Source of the DNA: Strigamia acuminata
Lineage: Eukaryota; Arthropoda; Chilopoda; Geophilomorpha; Linotaeniidae
Length of the DNA stretch: 64,000 bases
Assembly: GCA_949358305.1 (NCBI GenBank)
Contig: OX442314.1
Location: 56,181,369-56,245,368 of the forward strand
Direction: 5' to 3'
Numbering within the stretch: position 1 is the first letter of the stretch; every line of letters begins with the position of its first letter. The position numbers were made by a program, and so were the translations under genes. The notes beneath the pieces are model-generated. The model searched no databases. It worked only from the letters and a program-made list of their open reading frames with translations, and was not told the origin of the DNA. Shown one piece after another: positions 10,129 to 21,099 of this stretch.

Positions 10129-13094
10129 TTAATATTGCTTTTGTCGCCCGTGGGTGTGAAACCCGGTTTTTTCGGGACGAATGCTGTTGGGAACCGTCTT
10201 TTGAGGCCCGGCGCCCCTTTTTCCTTGGCGGCGCGGGCGTGAGCTCTGAATTGGGTGATGGCCAGCGCTCGGTGCGCGTGATGAAGGTACGGACCTTGCT
10301 CGTCGCACCCCGTCGATAAGTTCTCGAGGTGCTCGTGCAGGTCTTCTTCATCGCTTGATTCCTCTGCTGGCTCGGCGACCGCCGCGGGAGGTGACGCTTC
10401 TTCTGCTTTTGCCGAGGTGGCTAAGTCAGTCGAGGTCACCTGCATCGCCGTAGTCGTCGGAGCTTTCTTTGGGGCAGCAATCGGGTTGCTTGGGAGCGTT
10501 ATACCGGTTTTTGGTTTCAACGTCCGTCCCGAAGACGCCTCAGTGAGGCTCATTATGCCGCTGAGGTATTCGCTCGGTCTCATTAGTTTCTCGGAAGCTT
10601 TATGGCGTTCGGCGCTGGTTATCAGTCGCTTTTCGTGGGCTTCCGCCTCTTCGGGTGGCAGTGAGGCGTAGTACCTTTGTTCTATCTCCAGCGTATTGGT
10701 TAGGAGATAATTACTGACATCCCGATAGTTGCCAGTGCGGGGAGCACGCATGTCCAGCAATATTCGTTGTGAATGTGCCGACAATCCCCCATAGAAAATC
10801 ATCGTAAACCCGGCAGGGTTAATTTCGTACGGTGCTCGGGCGAAGAGTAATTTCGCTCGGGCGTCGTAGTCGGCGAGTGTTTCACCTGGGGCTTGACGGA
10901 GGCCACGCAATTTGTTGCTGATCTCATCTGGTGTCTCACCGTATCGAAGGTCGAAACGGACGAGAAAGTCGTCCCAGGTCGGATTTTTCAGCCCTTGGTA
11001 CCACTCGCGGGCTGACCCGGTGGTTAACTCCACTAGGCCGTGCGTAAGCATATCGGCGACGGTCGCCTTTGTAGCTTTCTTAATTCTCATGACTTCGTCG
11101 AGGAAGCGGTCTCCCGCTTTCCACGAACCGTCGAATCGCGTTTGTACGTAGTGTTGCCAGCGGATGTTGCCCGTGGCTTCGGCCGCTGGTTCGTTACGCA
11201 CGCCATATTTGCGTTTGACCCTTTCACCGGCGCGGTTATGTTCATCTCCGGGGTGGCCTAAGTCGATTCCTTCCTTTCGGAAAGAGTTCAATAAGGCACG
11301 TCCCAGTTCAGCCATTGTATATTGTCGGCCGGCAGAGTCCTGGAAATTCCCCTCCTGTATGGAAGGGCGAGAGCTGTGCGAAGATCGGTTGGAGGCATTC
11401 GGTCGGTCCGAATGGTGCTGGTTGCTGCCGCGGCTCTCTCGGTGCGATCCGGATGACGGTCGACTTTGGTCGTCGTCGTCCGATGAATCAGAGGGGTCGG
11501 AAGGGTCGCCTTGTGGGCGGTCTCTTGGTCCCTTCGGGGGGACTTCTTCGCCATCCCGTGATTTCTTCGAGCCTCCGGAGGGCGGCGGCTCCTTTTCGTC
11601 GCTGCTCCCGTAAAAAGAATGCCATTTATTTTCTTCGCTTTCTGGGCGCTCGCGGTCCTTATTCGCGTTCTTTTTGTTAAGTAACGCGTCGATTGCGGCG
11701 CTTCTTTCGGATCGTTTCGAGGGGTTACGGTTTCTGGATTTTCTATCCGGTTGGTCGTCTTCCTGTGACTTCCTCTTTTTTGTTTCGGCGTTGGAACCGC
11801 TGGTGGGCTCTTTGTCCGTTTTCGGATCCTCCTTTTTATTCCTCTCCGAAACGTCCGGCTCGTACTCTCTTTGGAATTTCTCTGTTTCCTTTTCCCAGTT
11901 TTCGGCTTCCCATCGTTTTTGCTCGTCAATTATCGCTTTTTTCTTAGCTTGGTACTCGTCGGTCCATCTGTACCGCTCCCATTCTTCTTGTTCTTCACGA
12001 AATTGCTCCTTTTCTCTCCTTGCTCTTGCAGCTTTCATCCTTTCGTGGTATTGTTCTTCCCACTTCTGGTGTTGCCGCTGAGCTTCTTCTCTCAGTTTCT
12101 GCAATTTCTCGGCTTTTCGTTGGGCCAGGAGGGCTCGGAATTGTTCTTCGTAGTCTTGGGCTTCTCTGTGCCTTCCTTCTACTGTATTATTCCATTCTCT
12201 TCGTATTTTTGCTTCCTGCTCTTCCCTTATCTTCTGTACCATCTCTTCCGTTTCCTCCGTGGTCCTTTTTTCACTCTGTAGTCGTTCCTCTTCCTCGTTC
12301 CAAAGTTCTCTCCTCTCAGCGCTTACTCTACGCTGACGATTTATTGTTTCCTGCCTCGATTCTTCTCGGGCTTTCTCCCGAGATTCGTGAAGGGCTTTGT
12401 GAGGATCGGGCACGAAGTTACCTACGTCACTCGGCGTTTCTTGCGATACAGGCGTCTCCGCCGCTGGTCTTGCGACTGGCGTCGGGGCCTGTGCTGCGCA
12501 AATTGCTTTTGTGAGTATAGTAATCGAGTCCCAGACTGACGTTCCCGGCGGAATATCGGTTACCGCCTTCAGTCGGGCTGCTTGTTGCGATAGATGAATT
12601 AAATGGGCTACTTCGGGGGAAACAGGGGCAGGTCTCGCCGAGGCGCTGGAGGCCATCGGGGTCCCGCTCGTGCTTCGTACCGGAGTTTCGTTTAGGGGGG
12701 CGGATTGGTGACTTTTTGCCGGTGATGGGTTGCTGTCGATTGTGGTTGTTCGCCTCGGAGTTTCCGTCTTCTCCTTGGCTACCAGTATCGGCACTCGTCC
12801 TGTTGTTGTATCGCGAATTTCTTCTTGATTTTCTAGGACTTCTGTATCGGTATCTTCGACAAAGGGCATATCTGAGGAGAGCGGCTCTCGCTCGGGCTCG
12901 GTTAGGGCCTCGAGCGAAGCAGCTGCTTCCTCTTTCTGCGCCTTTGCTTTCCTCCGATTTGCTCGGGCTTTCGCCTTCGCGGATTGTTCGGGAACCGGGC
13001 CGCCCGACCTTAAGTTATAGTCGGAGGTCCGTTTTCCCTTTTCGAGCGCAGGTCGCTCGTTATCAGACGCGGATTGTTCATCTTGGTCTGACAT
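9975..13094 (-). CDS. gag: Gag polyprotein, unusually large (Gypsy A)
   Basis: 1039 codons from the ATG at 13094, the first good start after the primer site. Residues about 1-240 are charged and low-complexity. About 240-450 form a long Glu/Arg/Lys-rich stretch expected to be a coiled coil. About 450-600 are Ser/Asp/Pro-rich. About 640-830 match a retrotransposon capsid region (WYQGL, FYGGLS). A single CCHC knuckle (CYSCGEYGHYSDKC) lies near 990, and the end is Lys-rich. Gag would assemble the particle and bind the genomic RNA. Typical Gypsy Gag is roughly half this size, so the N-terminal extension is notable. The frame is intact and overlaps pol by 154 bases. Confidence 0.88.
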   Translation of the reverse strand: MSDQDEQSASDNERPALEKGKRTSDYNLRSGGPVPEQSAKAKARANRRKAKAQKEEAAASLEALTEPEREPLSSDMPFVEDTDTEVLENQEEIRDTTTGRVPILVAKEKTETPRRTTTIDSNPSPAKSHQSAPLNETPVRSTSGTPMASSASARPAPVSPEVAHLIHLSQQAARLKAVTDIPPGTSVWDSITILTKAICAAQAPTPVARPAAETPVSQETPSDVGNFVPDPHKALHESREKAREESRQETINRQRRVSAERRELWNEEEERLQSEKRTTEETEEMVQKIREEQEAKIRREWNNTVEGRHREAQDYEEQFRALLAQRKAEKLQKLREEAQRQHQKWEEQYHERMKAARARREKEQFREEQEEWERYRWTDEYQAKKKAIIDEQKRWEAENWEKETEKFQREYEPDVSERNKKEDPKTDKEPTSGSNAETKKRKSQEDDQPDRKSRNRNPSKRSERSAAIDALLNKKNANKDRERPESEENKWHSFYGSSDEKEPPPSGGSKKSRDGEEVPPKGPRDRPQGDPSDPSDSSDDDDQSRPSSGSHRESRGSNQHHSDRPNASNRSSHSSRPSIQEGNFQDSAGRQYTMAELGRALLNSFRKEGIDLGHPGDEHNRAGERVKRKYGVRNEPAAEATGNIRWQHYVQTRFDGSWKAGDRFLDEVMRIKKATKATVADMLTHGLVELTTGSAREWYQGLKNPTWDDFLVRFDLRYGETPDEISNKLRGLRQAPGETLADYDARAKLLFARAPYEINPAGFTMIFYGGLSAHSQRILLDMRAPRTGNYRDVSNYLLTNTLEIEQRYYASLPPEEAEAHEKRLITSAERHKASEKLMRPSEYLSGIMSLTEASSGRTLKPKTGITLPSNPIAAPKKAPTTTAMQVTSTDLATSAKAEEASPPAAVAEPAEESSDEEDLHEHLENLSTGCDEQGPYLHHAHRALAITQFRAHARAAKEKGAPGLKRRFPTAFVPKKPGFTPTGDKSNIKCYSCGEYGHYSDKCEKTAKITSETQTMMKMMAELNIALAKNCQAQASSKK

Positions 13095-13170
13095 TTCTTT
13101 GAGTAATTCTTCGATTTGGGTTATTATATTAAATGAGAGATCACAAGTTCAGTTTGAGATTTATTTCTAA

Positions 13171-13188
13171 ATCCCGGACGGGCCCCCA
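13171..13188 (-). promoter_or_regulatory. tRNA-Pro-type primer-binding site (Gypsy A)
   Basis: The plus strand reads ATCCCGGACGGGCCCCCA, which from memory is the 3' tail of animal tRNA-Pro with a single A-to-G difference. The sense strand would pair with that tRNA to prime minus-strand cDNA. It lies 2 bases inside the 5' LTR edge at 13191, the usual position. Confidence 0.8.
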
Positions 13189-13190
13189 CG

Positions 13191-14008
13191 TGTCGCGTCC
13201 TACCTGGTGATAGGTTTAATGAGCTAACGTGTATTACTTTACCTGTGATCTTACTAAATATGTAAATTACCCAAATGAATACTAAGTATATTTAAATGAA
13301 CAAATAGGTTTATTCAATAGGCGTAAGCCTTAAAATACACTCAGTATAAAACTAGAGTCGACTTGGTCAGAGTCGAACAAAGGATTTCCCAAGATGGCGT
13401 CGTCGGTTCCGCGTGGTCGGCGGAACAAAGGCGGCGTCTCGAGTTGTCGTAAATTCGTCACGGATTCGTCGTTCACGGACGCGGTGGAATGCTCTTTCGA
13501 GTCTTCTATCCGTGCCTGTTGTCTAGGGGTTGGTTTTAGCGTCGCAAGGCTCCGTCCAGAAACGTGGAGTTTCTTACAGGGCACTCGGACACTTCGCAAT
13601 GGAAATAATCGTGGGTCGATTATTCAGTGTGAATCCACAAGGGTTATTTTCCTGCTTTCGCGGGGAAATAACACACAGTGTAAATTCGTGAGAGTTACAG
13701 TTGCACTGGAATCAGCGGTCCTCTATCAATCCTAACTTTTGGTGGAGTTGGCCTGACGGTGAGGTAGTTGCTGTGTTCTTGGTGTCGTTTGTGTAAGTTC
13801 TGCCTGTAGGGCGCGAAACTCTACCTGATATAGGCCAGGGTGAGGGGCCTGGCTCGGCCAATGGGGGCCGTCCACGCATCACCTCACCCCCTCGGGGCAC
13901 GCGCTTCCCAGGGGGGGAAGGCGGAGCCAACGCGAGGGAACTGACCTTTCCTAGTGACTCATGCGGATGGCGTCCACTGGAGGGACGACCACCCGCGGGG
14001 TCACCACA
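13191..14008 (-). repeat. 5' LTR of Gypsy A
   Basis: 818 bases, TGTCGCG... to ...CACCACA on the plus strand, matching the outer ends of the element B LTR (TGTCGCG... and ...CACAACA). The sense strand has AATAAA near 13315, a likely poly(A) signal. The plus strand carries CCAAGATGGCG near 13389. The right edge abuts the piggyBac fragment. Confidence 0.85.
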
Positions 14009-14476
14009 GATTTTACTAACCTTTATTCCATATCTACCAGGTTTACTCTTCATGTACACTTTGAAGGAACAGCGCCTTCGAAATAGAATCAACTTTTCAT
14101 CAATTGTACCAAATGGACACACTGTGCACGCTTGCCTACAGTTCTCAAAAAAGAAGTCTGCCATGTCTCGGATAGGTGCCAATTTGTCATTAATTTTCCT
14201 TTCTTCTCGGGTGGCTATCAAATCGAAACGAATGTGACGCAGAATGGCACTGAAACATGTCCTTGGCATTACTGCTTGGTAGATCAATTGATTGGTGGCT
14301 AGATCCCCTGACCACAAGTCATTTAGACTTGCTTTCCTCTGATGGTAGCATCCAGCAATTAGTAGGATGCCAATCCACGCCCTAAGTTCAACTCTGCATG
14401 TGTTTGTCCATGAAACATCACCTTCAGCATGCACATTGTACAGTACAAAGCTGACATTCAACCGTGAATCGGTCAC
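14009..14476 (-). pseudogene. piggyBac transposase fragment (truncated by Gypsy A)
   Basis: About 155 residues match the piggyBac DDE transposase: ELRAWIGILLIAG, DLWS, RHIRFD, and the block FGTIDEKLILFRRR to KPGRYGIKV. In an active enzyme catalytic aspartates occur in this part. The match ends abruptly after KV at 14009, where the Gypsy LTR begins, and the longer computed reading beyond it is LTR sequence. The N-terminal part is missing or decayed, so this is a remnant. piggyBac enzymes cut and paste at TTAA sites. Confidence 0.8.
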
Positions 14477-14479
14477 TTT

Positions 14480-15600
14480 TCAAAGGTTTGCAGTAATTTT
14501 GCCATCTCGTGTAAGTTTCTTTCGCCGGTGAATCCATGTCGATCGTAATTCGTTATTTGAAGCTGCGGATGAGAGAATAAGACGGTTCGAATCGAACCCA
14601 TCAGTGCCCATCCGAACATCGTCTCAACTGCCATCAGATTCTACTCGACTTTGTGTACTCTACGGTGAGCATTTTCGCTATTAAAACAAATATGTCAAAA
14701 TTAGTATGTTTTTCGAAATCAATTGTTATATCGTTGCGTGCTAGGGCGGCTCGCAAGCCAGCCTGCAACTCAATTTTTATTGGCTTTGTTATCCATGGCG
14801 TTTTGATTGCCGCAACATTAATCGACCGACTCTTGTCGTCGACGTGGCATAAATTCAATTCGAATCGCCCTCTTTTTGCATTTTGCGGCGTCTGGCTGCC
14901 AAATGTGTGTACGCTCAAACTCTCCGTCCCCTTTTGCAGCAACTTCAAATCTTTTGCGAGACTGGTCAACACGAATGTGGTCTGGCTGCCGGGGTCAATC
15001 AAGCACTGCACGATCGCCTCTCGGGACTGATAAACCACACGCACGAAAATAGTGGCCAGCGTCGCGGCCGGAGGAGGGATGAAGGCGGACAGGTCGACGC
15101 GTGTAGACACGTGACATTGAGAAACTGTTTTTTTGACGACAGCCTTTGGCGCTCCATCGCAAACTAAGGGGTTGTGGTTTCGCTGGCATACTTTACATGT
15201 AATGCGGTATGAACACGTTTTTGACGTGTGTCCTTTTTTCAAACAATTAAAAAAACGTCCATTCTTAACTACATGCTCCTTTTTCTCAGATGCAGTCGTG
15301 GAACAGCCATCGCGATCGTGGCTTTTGCTGCAAAACATGCAGTTGGCGATTGTTGTGTTCAGAACGCGCGAGCAGACGGCACACTATTGTTGTTTTTGTG
15401 GAATGTCTTCTCCGTGTCCGGTTTCTCCGCTTTTCCCGACTTCTCTCCTTCTTTGGCGCAATGCAGGTCCTGAAAAATATCAATTTTGCTATGATGAATA
15501 AGTTCAGCTCTAATCATGTCAAGTAAGTTGGCGACAGGGTAATTTTCATCGGTTGGCGGCAGCCCTTTAAGAACGAGCGCCGCTTCACCGTCCAAATATG
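14480..15600 (-). pseudogene. BEL/Pao gag-protease fragment
   Basis: The main reading at 14634-15338 has two Cys/His knuckles (NCLKKGHTSKTC and CKVCQRNHNPLVC) followed by an aspartic protease of the DUF1758 type with LIDPGSQTTFV. Upstream, at 15359-15595 in another frame, is the Gag motif GEAALVLKGLPPT. Downstream of 14634, in a third frame, a piece reading VETMFGWALMG continues the protease-RT linker typical of BEL/Pao. At least two frameshifts make it a remnant. It abuts the piggyBac fragment. It could be an old relative of the BEL element at the right edge, but the regions do not overlap enough to compare. Confidence 0.85.
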
Positions 15601-16140
15601 GTTAAAAAACTTTCACATTGTTGAGATCCCATGAGTTGGGTAATAAGCGAGTCTGGTTCATCATGTAGTCTTAAAATTAATTGCAACAAACCGTGGCCAT
15701 TTAACTCTATGCAATTAAAGGCATTACTTGTGGTAAAATTATTTTGTAATTTATATTCACATTTAGTTTTTATCCAAAATCGCCAATATCTGAAGAAGAA
15801 AATTGCTCACCATAGGTTATGAATTGTGTGTTCTATTGAACAATCCGAGAGAAAAGAGTCCATTACGTATTATGTAATCTGCAAATACACAAGCGTTCCT
15901 CTGAAAATATTATTTGTACGCAAGATTCATCCTTTGGTTCAATATCTGCTTGTCTTAAATTATGTTCTTCACGGCTGTATTTATTCATTATTTCTTGCAA
16001 TGCGATGTAGGAACAAAATAATTTCCCATTGGAAGTCAAATGTTTGGTTTTAGCAATCTGGACCGCAGTTTGGCTCCTATGTGCACAGTGTGTTGAATCA
16101 TAACAGATTTTGGTTCTGCAATTGAACAGGTCCAAGGGCT
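15601..16140 (-). pseudogene. Decayed coding stretch, unrecognised
   Basis: The minus strand shows protein-like readings in changing frames. One at 16135-15863 includes CSYIALQEIMNKY; another near 15780-15610 reads FNCIELNGHGLLQL followed by DEPDSLITQLMGSQ. The residues look like real coding sequence, perhaps of a DNA transposase, but I cannot name the family. Frame changes and stops show it is dead. It ends at the BEL fragment. Confidence 0.3.
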
Positions 16141-16845
16141 AATTTGCAAAAATTTCCATGTTTTCAGTTGCCAAATAACTTCTTATTCTCTTCATAGTTT
16201 TTTCTTTTTGTTGAATGAAAGGAATTTCTAATGATGTTGGTTTGAATTATACAAGTTTGATTCATTCCAATACTTAATACTTACTTCTAATACTTACGTG
16301 AGTATGCGTCCCACACCAGTGTAATTAGTCCCCTGATTGCTCTGGCGAAGTCCATATCAGTCACAGCTGCTTGGGGACCACAATTTCTAATCTGCCCTCA
16401 ATAAAAAGATGCCATTTTTTAGTGCTGTGTGGTTATGGTTAAATGAGTCTTTACTTTAGTGAATGCTGGATCCGTTCTTTAGCTTTCTTTATTCTATCTA
16501 ATAAAATTCTGCATTTTTACACAAACTAACCACTGAAATGATCCCAGAATATTTGAATATGGGGAGGCGAGAAGCTGAAAATATGTGACATGCAACCCTT
16601 ATTGTCGCGCCCATCGTGCTATTGGGGCAGCGTGTAGGTGTAAGGGTAGGCTTCTATTCTCCCCAAAAACCAGGCTCTTTTATGAACTTAGCGATTGGTT
16701 CTGCATTGAACTATCAAATATAATCATTCTGATTCTTTTTTTCTCATCTTTTTATTAGATTAAGGTTTGATTTTAGTTTTAATGTAGGCTTGTGATAGAA
16801 TTTAATTCCTTTTTATCGTCCTACTCTGCAGATCGTATGCAGCAA
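16141..16845. other. No gene seen
   Basis: AT-rich sequence without a convincing open frame, terminal repeats or RNA gene. It lies between the decayed stretch and repeat X1. Confidence 0.5.
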
Positions 16846-17792
16846 AGCAAACCAGGCTCCACGTTATTATTTGTCAATGATAAATTCATTAATTTATTAA
16901 TTCATTAAATTCATTACAAGTTTTTTAAATTCTTACATAATCTTCACAGAATTTTTCTGGAAATAACAGATATTTCCACAGATTTTCTCTGGAAATACCC
17001 AATTTTATTTTAATTTCTTGTAGTTACTTCTTGATTTTGCTGAATAGTTTGTTTACTATTGCGTAGCTTAGCTTTCTGGGTTACCAATTTGCTTTTACGT
17101 CAGGTTTTCTAAAAACCGAGTTTATCTCGCATCAGCGAAACGAAAAGGTGATTCGTGTGTGCTCCCGATTAAACCCAAGAAGATCAGGACTTAGATCTTA
17201 GACAAGAATATTTATTGCGAATTGTGAGCCATTTTATTTCTAAGAATTTAATTTTTGCACATCATATATTATCTGTCGAAAAGATTTAATCCAAAAGATT
17301 TGTCGGTTAGCGTCGGGATTGTCCCTATATTCAGAAACTCGTGTTTTCCGAAATGTGAACCCCGTATACACATTCATCACAATGGAGGCACGGCGCGGAG
17401 GAACGTTAGTTTTCGTCGCTTTCTCGAACGGTTATTTCATTAATTTGTATCGTTTTTATTCAATTACAGTGCGAGTATTTTTATTACCGATGCTTTTCTG
17501 ATTTAAATCTGTCTGACCATTTTCGTATTTTCAAGAATTTTGAAGTACAAAACTTAAACATTTACATACCGGTCGTTTCCTTTTAGTGTTTTTAAAAAGA
17601 AAATGGCTCCAAAATTGATTTAAATTTGATTTATTCGTTTTCTACTTTATCGTCGTCAATTGGGTATGTGTATTCAAATTAATTTATTCAAATTAATTTA
17701 TTCAAATTAATTTTATATCAAGATTTTTACATTGGGAGGTGCATCAAGGAATTGTGTGAACACAAGTTTGATTTTTTTTTGTTCAATTTGCC

Positions 17793-18029
17793 AGGCCGTT
17801 GCCGCCGCCATTGTCGTCGAGGATGTTGTTCTTTCCGAGAGTTGGCACCCGTTCACCTAAGCCTTCGTTTTCTGGTTTGTCGTCATCATTGGGTATTTAA
17901 TCAAATTGATTTATTCAAATTGATTTAATTTCAAGCTTTTGCATTGGTAGGTGTTGAATCAAGAAGTTGTCTGGACACAATTTTATTATTTTATTTGTTC
18001 AATTTTCCAAGCCGTTGCCGCCGCCATTG
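17793..18029. repeat. Tandem unit inside X1 with GCCGTTGCCGCCGCCATTG
   Basis: The block GCCGTTGCCGCCGCCATTG occurs at about 17795-17813 and 18011-18029, each preceded by TTCAATTT(T/G)CCA and a T-rich stretch. X2 has the same pair at 43262-43280 and 43472-43490. The roughly 210-215-base unit was therefore doubled before the two copies separated. On the minus strand each block begins an ATGGCGGCGGCAACGGC start context, but only very short frames follow. Confidence 0.7.
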
Positions 18030-20079
18030 TGTCATTTCTAGTCAGTCGCGTGGGCGTCATTTGATAATTTGATCCGTTTCATTGAAGATATTTTGTTTCG
18101 TGAATTGGGGGCAGGAAATCCAACTCTACCTCCTCGTGGTTGCCCCTGGGCCACTGGTCAGTCATTCCAGTGGGGCTGAACGAGAGCTCTGGTCAAGTGT
18201 TTTGAATTTGAATTTTATTCTTTGGTATTGTTAGCCTGCATTCTAGTTTATGGATGTAGCGTTTACCAAATCCACGATATTGCTCTTGTAAGACTGTATT
18301 CCATTCTATGAATGCAGCATGAAGCAATTTTAACGTGGTGTCCACATCTAAACACTGCAATTAAGTTGCTGTGAAAGAATGAATATTTTGAACATTTTTA
18401 TCCCTTCACATTCCTTTCCTCACCAACAGGAATATTATTTAAGGCGATAAATATGAGATATGGGTATATTTTAATATTTGCACACACTGAAAATTAGATT
18501 TTTTTCCTTTCTACTGTATTTACCGGTAATTAATCTTCTTGTTCTGTAGCACACAGAATTACCATTGTCGCATGGAATTCGGTTTAAAGTCCTGGCCAGT
18601 ATCCCTTTTCTGGTAATTGTTTATCCGATATTGCCTTTCTTATTCACTTGGGTTTACTAAGGGTCATTTCAGCTTTCTAAAAATGATTTTTTAAAAATTA
18701 TGTTCGAGGCGTGACAGGACCGGAATCCTGCCTCGGCTCCATCTGTGGTTTGAACAGGGGCGCTAACGACCTGCAACAATCTGTTCAGGAGGTTTGTTAT
18801 TAGCAGATTCATTGAAAATGGCAATCATATTCAAAATAATACAGCAAGTTATTAAATTAGTAATTCGAGAAAAAAGCAGACAAGAACAGTATGCATCTAA
18901 AAATGTTTCTTTAATTAAAGACACACACTATGGGAATGTGGTCTTTGGGATGGCAGGACATCACATTTAACTGTAGCAGTTATTTCTTCATGTGGATTGT
19001 GCAAAATCATTTTTTTTTTACATATCCACCATAAACTATGCATTATTATACCTTTTTTCTGAATTAATTGGTAGAAATATTTCCACCCATTCTTTAGTTA
19101 ATATTGGAAATTTTATAATACTTTTCCCCCTATCCTACAAAAGAAAATGACCTCTTTTAGTACTTTGGATCTTAGCAAAGGTACGCATATTAGATATTCT
19201 AAACAAATAATTAATAAAACAATCGACAATAAATTTCAGCAAAATAAGACAAATCAAATCAAGAAAAGGCTTCAGGAAGAAACTAGGAGATGTTTCTATG
19301 CTCAATGTTGTTTAAGCAATGAGCTCTGAGCTAAAAAATTGAGCACAACTTTGACCCAAATCTTTATCCTCTTATTAGCAATATTGAAACAGGAAATTGG
19401 AAACTAACTGAATCCATCCTGGATCCCTGGTGCTGGTTCTGGTTCCCTGGTTTTCACTACTGTGAAAAGCGTACCAAAAAGAATTTGTCCACTTTTCGCC
19501 CGTCTCTAAATGCTTCCTCGTCGGAGTCGTAGTTTGGTGCCAGCTCCAATTGTAGCCACGTGGCGTTGGTATGACAATATTTGGCGGATTGTCATCTATG
19601 ATGCAACACGGTTCAATTGGTGGATGCTCTCGACAGTAGTGTTCACTGTTGAACCTAATTTATTTTAAACAATCTCCCAAAATGAAATATACTTTATTTA
19701 ACACTAACTGGCGGTTAAGAACACGCTTAACTGTCTAAAAATGGCAGAAGTGGTCAACAAAAGTTAAACCAAATGCGTTTAATGAAACAACGCTTAAAAT
19801 TAAACTAAAAATAAGTGGAATAAGACTTACAGTTTTGTTGAAAATGGCACGGAATTGTCTGGAAGTGGTCAAGAAGTGATCACAAAGGGGCACAATTGTC
19901 CAAGTGGCACGTCTGAACTGTCTTGTTGCTGAATAGCAAGTAGTTTTCACACTGGAAGTGGCAGAGTTTCCAAATACTTTTCATCAACATTCTCTTCAGC
20001 ATCAACTTCTATTGTTGCACTTAAAATTTCAGTCGCCGCCGATACCATGTTGATAAAAAATTTGGACATCCACCACATC

Positions 20080-21010
20080 ATCAGATTTTTACAATTGTGC
20101 CGAGTTCTGGCAGGCTTGGGCTTGGTTTGTCGAATTGACGAGGTGGAGGCATGATGTCTGCTTCTCCGTTGAGGAAATTAATGGAAAATCCGTACGCTTT
20201 AAGTTGTTCTGGTGTTGCAACTTGGGACTTCAATTTCTAAAAAGTCATATTGCAACCCATGCAAGGGAAAAACCATTCCAGTGTCACTTGTGTGCTTAGT
20301 CTTGTGTTCAAAGTGGGGATTTAGGTAGTCAATTTTGTTTCTCTCAGCTCTTTCTTCTCGACTGCTCCTACTTTGAAAGGTTCTTTCTTCCCTTTCATGA
20401 CTGTGGATCTGGATATGGAAACAACTCCAGCATCAAGCAACTGATTAATTTTAGTTTTTATTCTTACAGTAGCTTTGATCTAAAATATAAAAGAAATATA
20501 TTTAAATAAATGATTCAACTATCTGGCATTCATCTAGGTTTCCATAGGTGCGGAAACTGTCCCATCAGTTTTTGACGAAATTTGCAATTTTCCCAGTACT
20601 CTCCTGGTTAAGAATTCTCGCTGCTGAACGGCGCGGACAAATTTGCGCTGTTCCTTGACGTAGGAATTCACTTGCTTTTCGGACCAAGACAGATTTTCAG
20701 CAGCAACATTTCACCAGAATTGTTGAGCTCTTCCGTTATTTGGTTCGGTTTAGCTTCTGGTTGCTGTTTGGTTACTTCGGCGACCTTCGCAGCTTCTAAA
20801 AGTTTTGACTGTTTTGTCAATTTCGACTCGACTGCTTTTTTGTTATTGAAGACTTACGTCTTCTTTCTTGGCGGTTTTGTCGGTTCGGCGACTGGAGCAA
20901 CGGGAGAATGGGATCTTTTCAGGACCTTAATTCGCTGCTCCTTGTCGTCGAACGCGACCCACTTGGGGTGTTGAGTGTGAGGAGGAAGAGGTAATTTTAC
21001 ATTCTGCTGT
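20080..21010 (-). pseudogene. Decayed multi-frame gene inside X1, unrecognised
   Basis: Protein-like stretches on the minus strand occur in order: HPKWVAFDDKEQRIKVLKRS (about 20960), a Lys-rich linker, SWSEKQVNSYVKEQRKFVRA (about 20670), INQLLDAGVVSISRSTVMKG (about 20440), and ATPEQLKAYGFSINFLNGEA (about 20200), ending in a stop near 20090. Several joins require frame changes; AG dinucleotides after T-rich runs at two joins could be splice acceptors. X2 lacks this part. I do not recognise the protein. It is basic and low-complexity, and could be an accessory protein of the X element. Confidence 0.4.
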
Positions 21011-21099
21011 GCGGGTGGAATGAGCCCCCAAAAATTGACTCATCCACATCAATTTTCTTTAAAAAACCTTTTATTCACCTACGGATGGTGTCTGTTGAT

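Larger units (their letters stand above)
1..14008 (-). mobile_element. Gypsy-type LTR retrotransposon A (3' end off the window)
   Basis: Read on the minus strand, the order is 5' LTR (13191-14008), tRNA primer site, gag, pol, a spacer with hairpin-like repeats, then a two-exon third gene running off the left edge. The order protease, reverse transcriptase, RNase H, integrase is that of the Gypsy (Metaviridae) class. A hAT transposon interrupts pol at 6095-8568, and a one-base shift in an A7 run at 4715-4721 breaks the integrase, so this copy is not autonomous. Element A is inserted in a piggyBac transposase remnant: the transposase reading stops exactly at the LTR edge. Its 3' LTR and target duplication lie outside the window. 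Confidence 0.93.

Noticed and set aside
11164-12514. Plus-strand frames of 80-165 codons across 11164-12514
   Set aside because: They are antisense to the Gypsy A gag, whose charged coiled-coil frame is intact; the Phe/Leu/Ser-rich plus readings mirror the Lys/Glu codons.
13169-13188. A tRNA gene at the tRNA-Pro-like sequence (and at 57190)
   Set aside because: Only the last 18-20 bases match; no cloverleaf lies to either side, and both sit at LTR edges as primer sites.
13712-14476. 254-codon frame as one piggyBac protein
   Set aside because: Only residues up to about 14009 are transposase; the rest reads through the Gypsy LTR.
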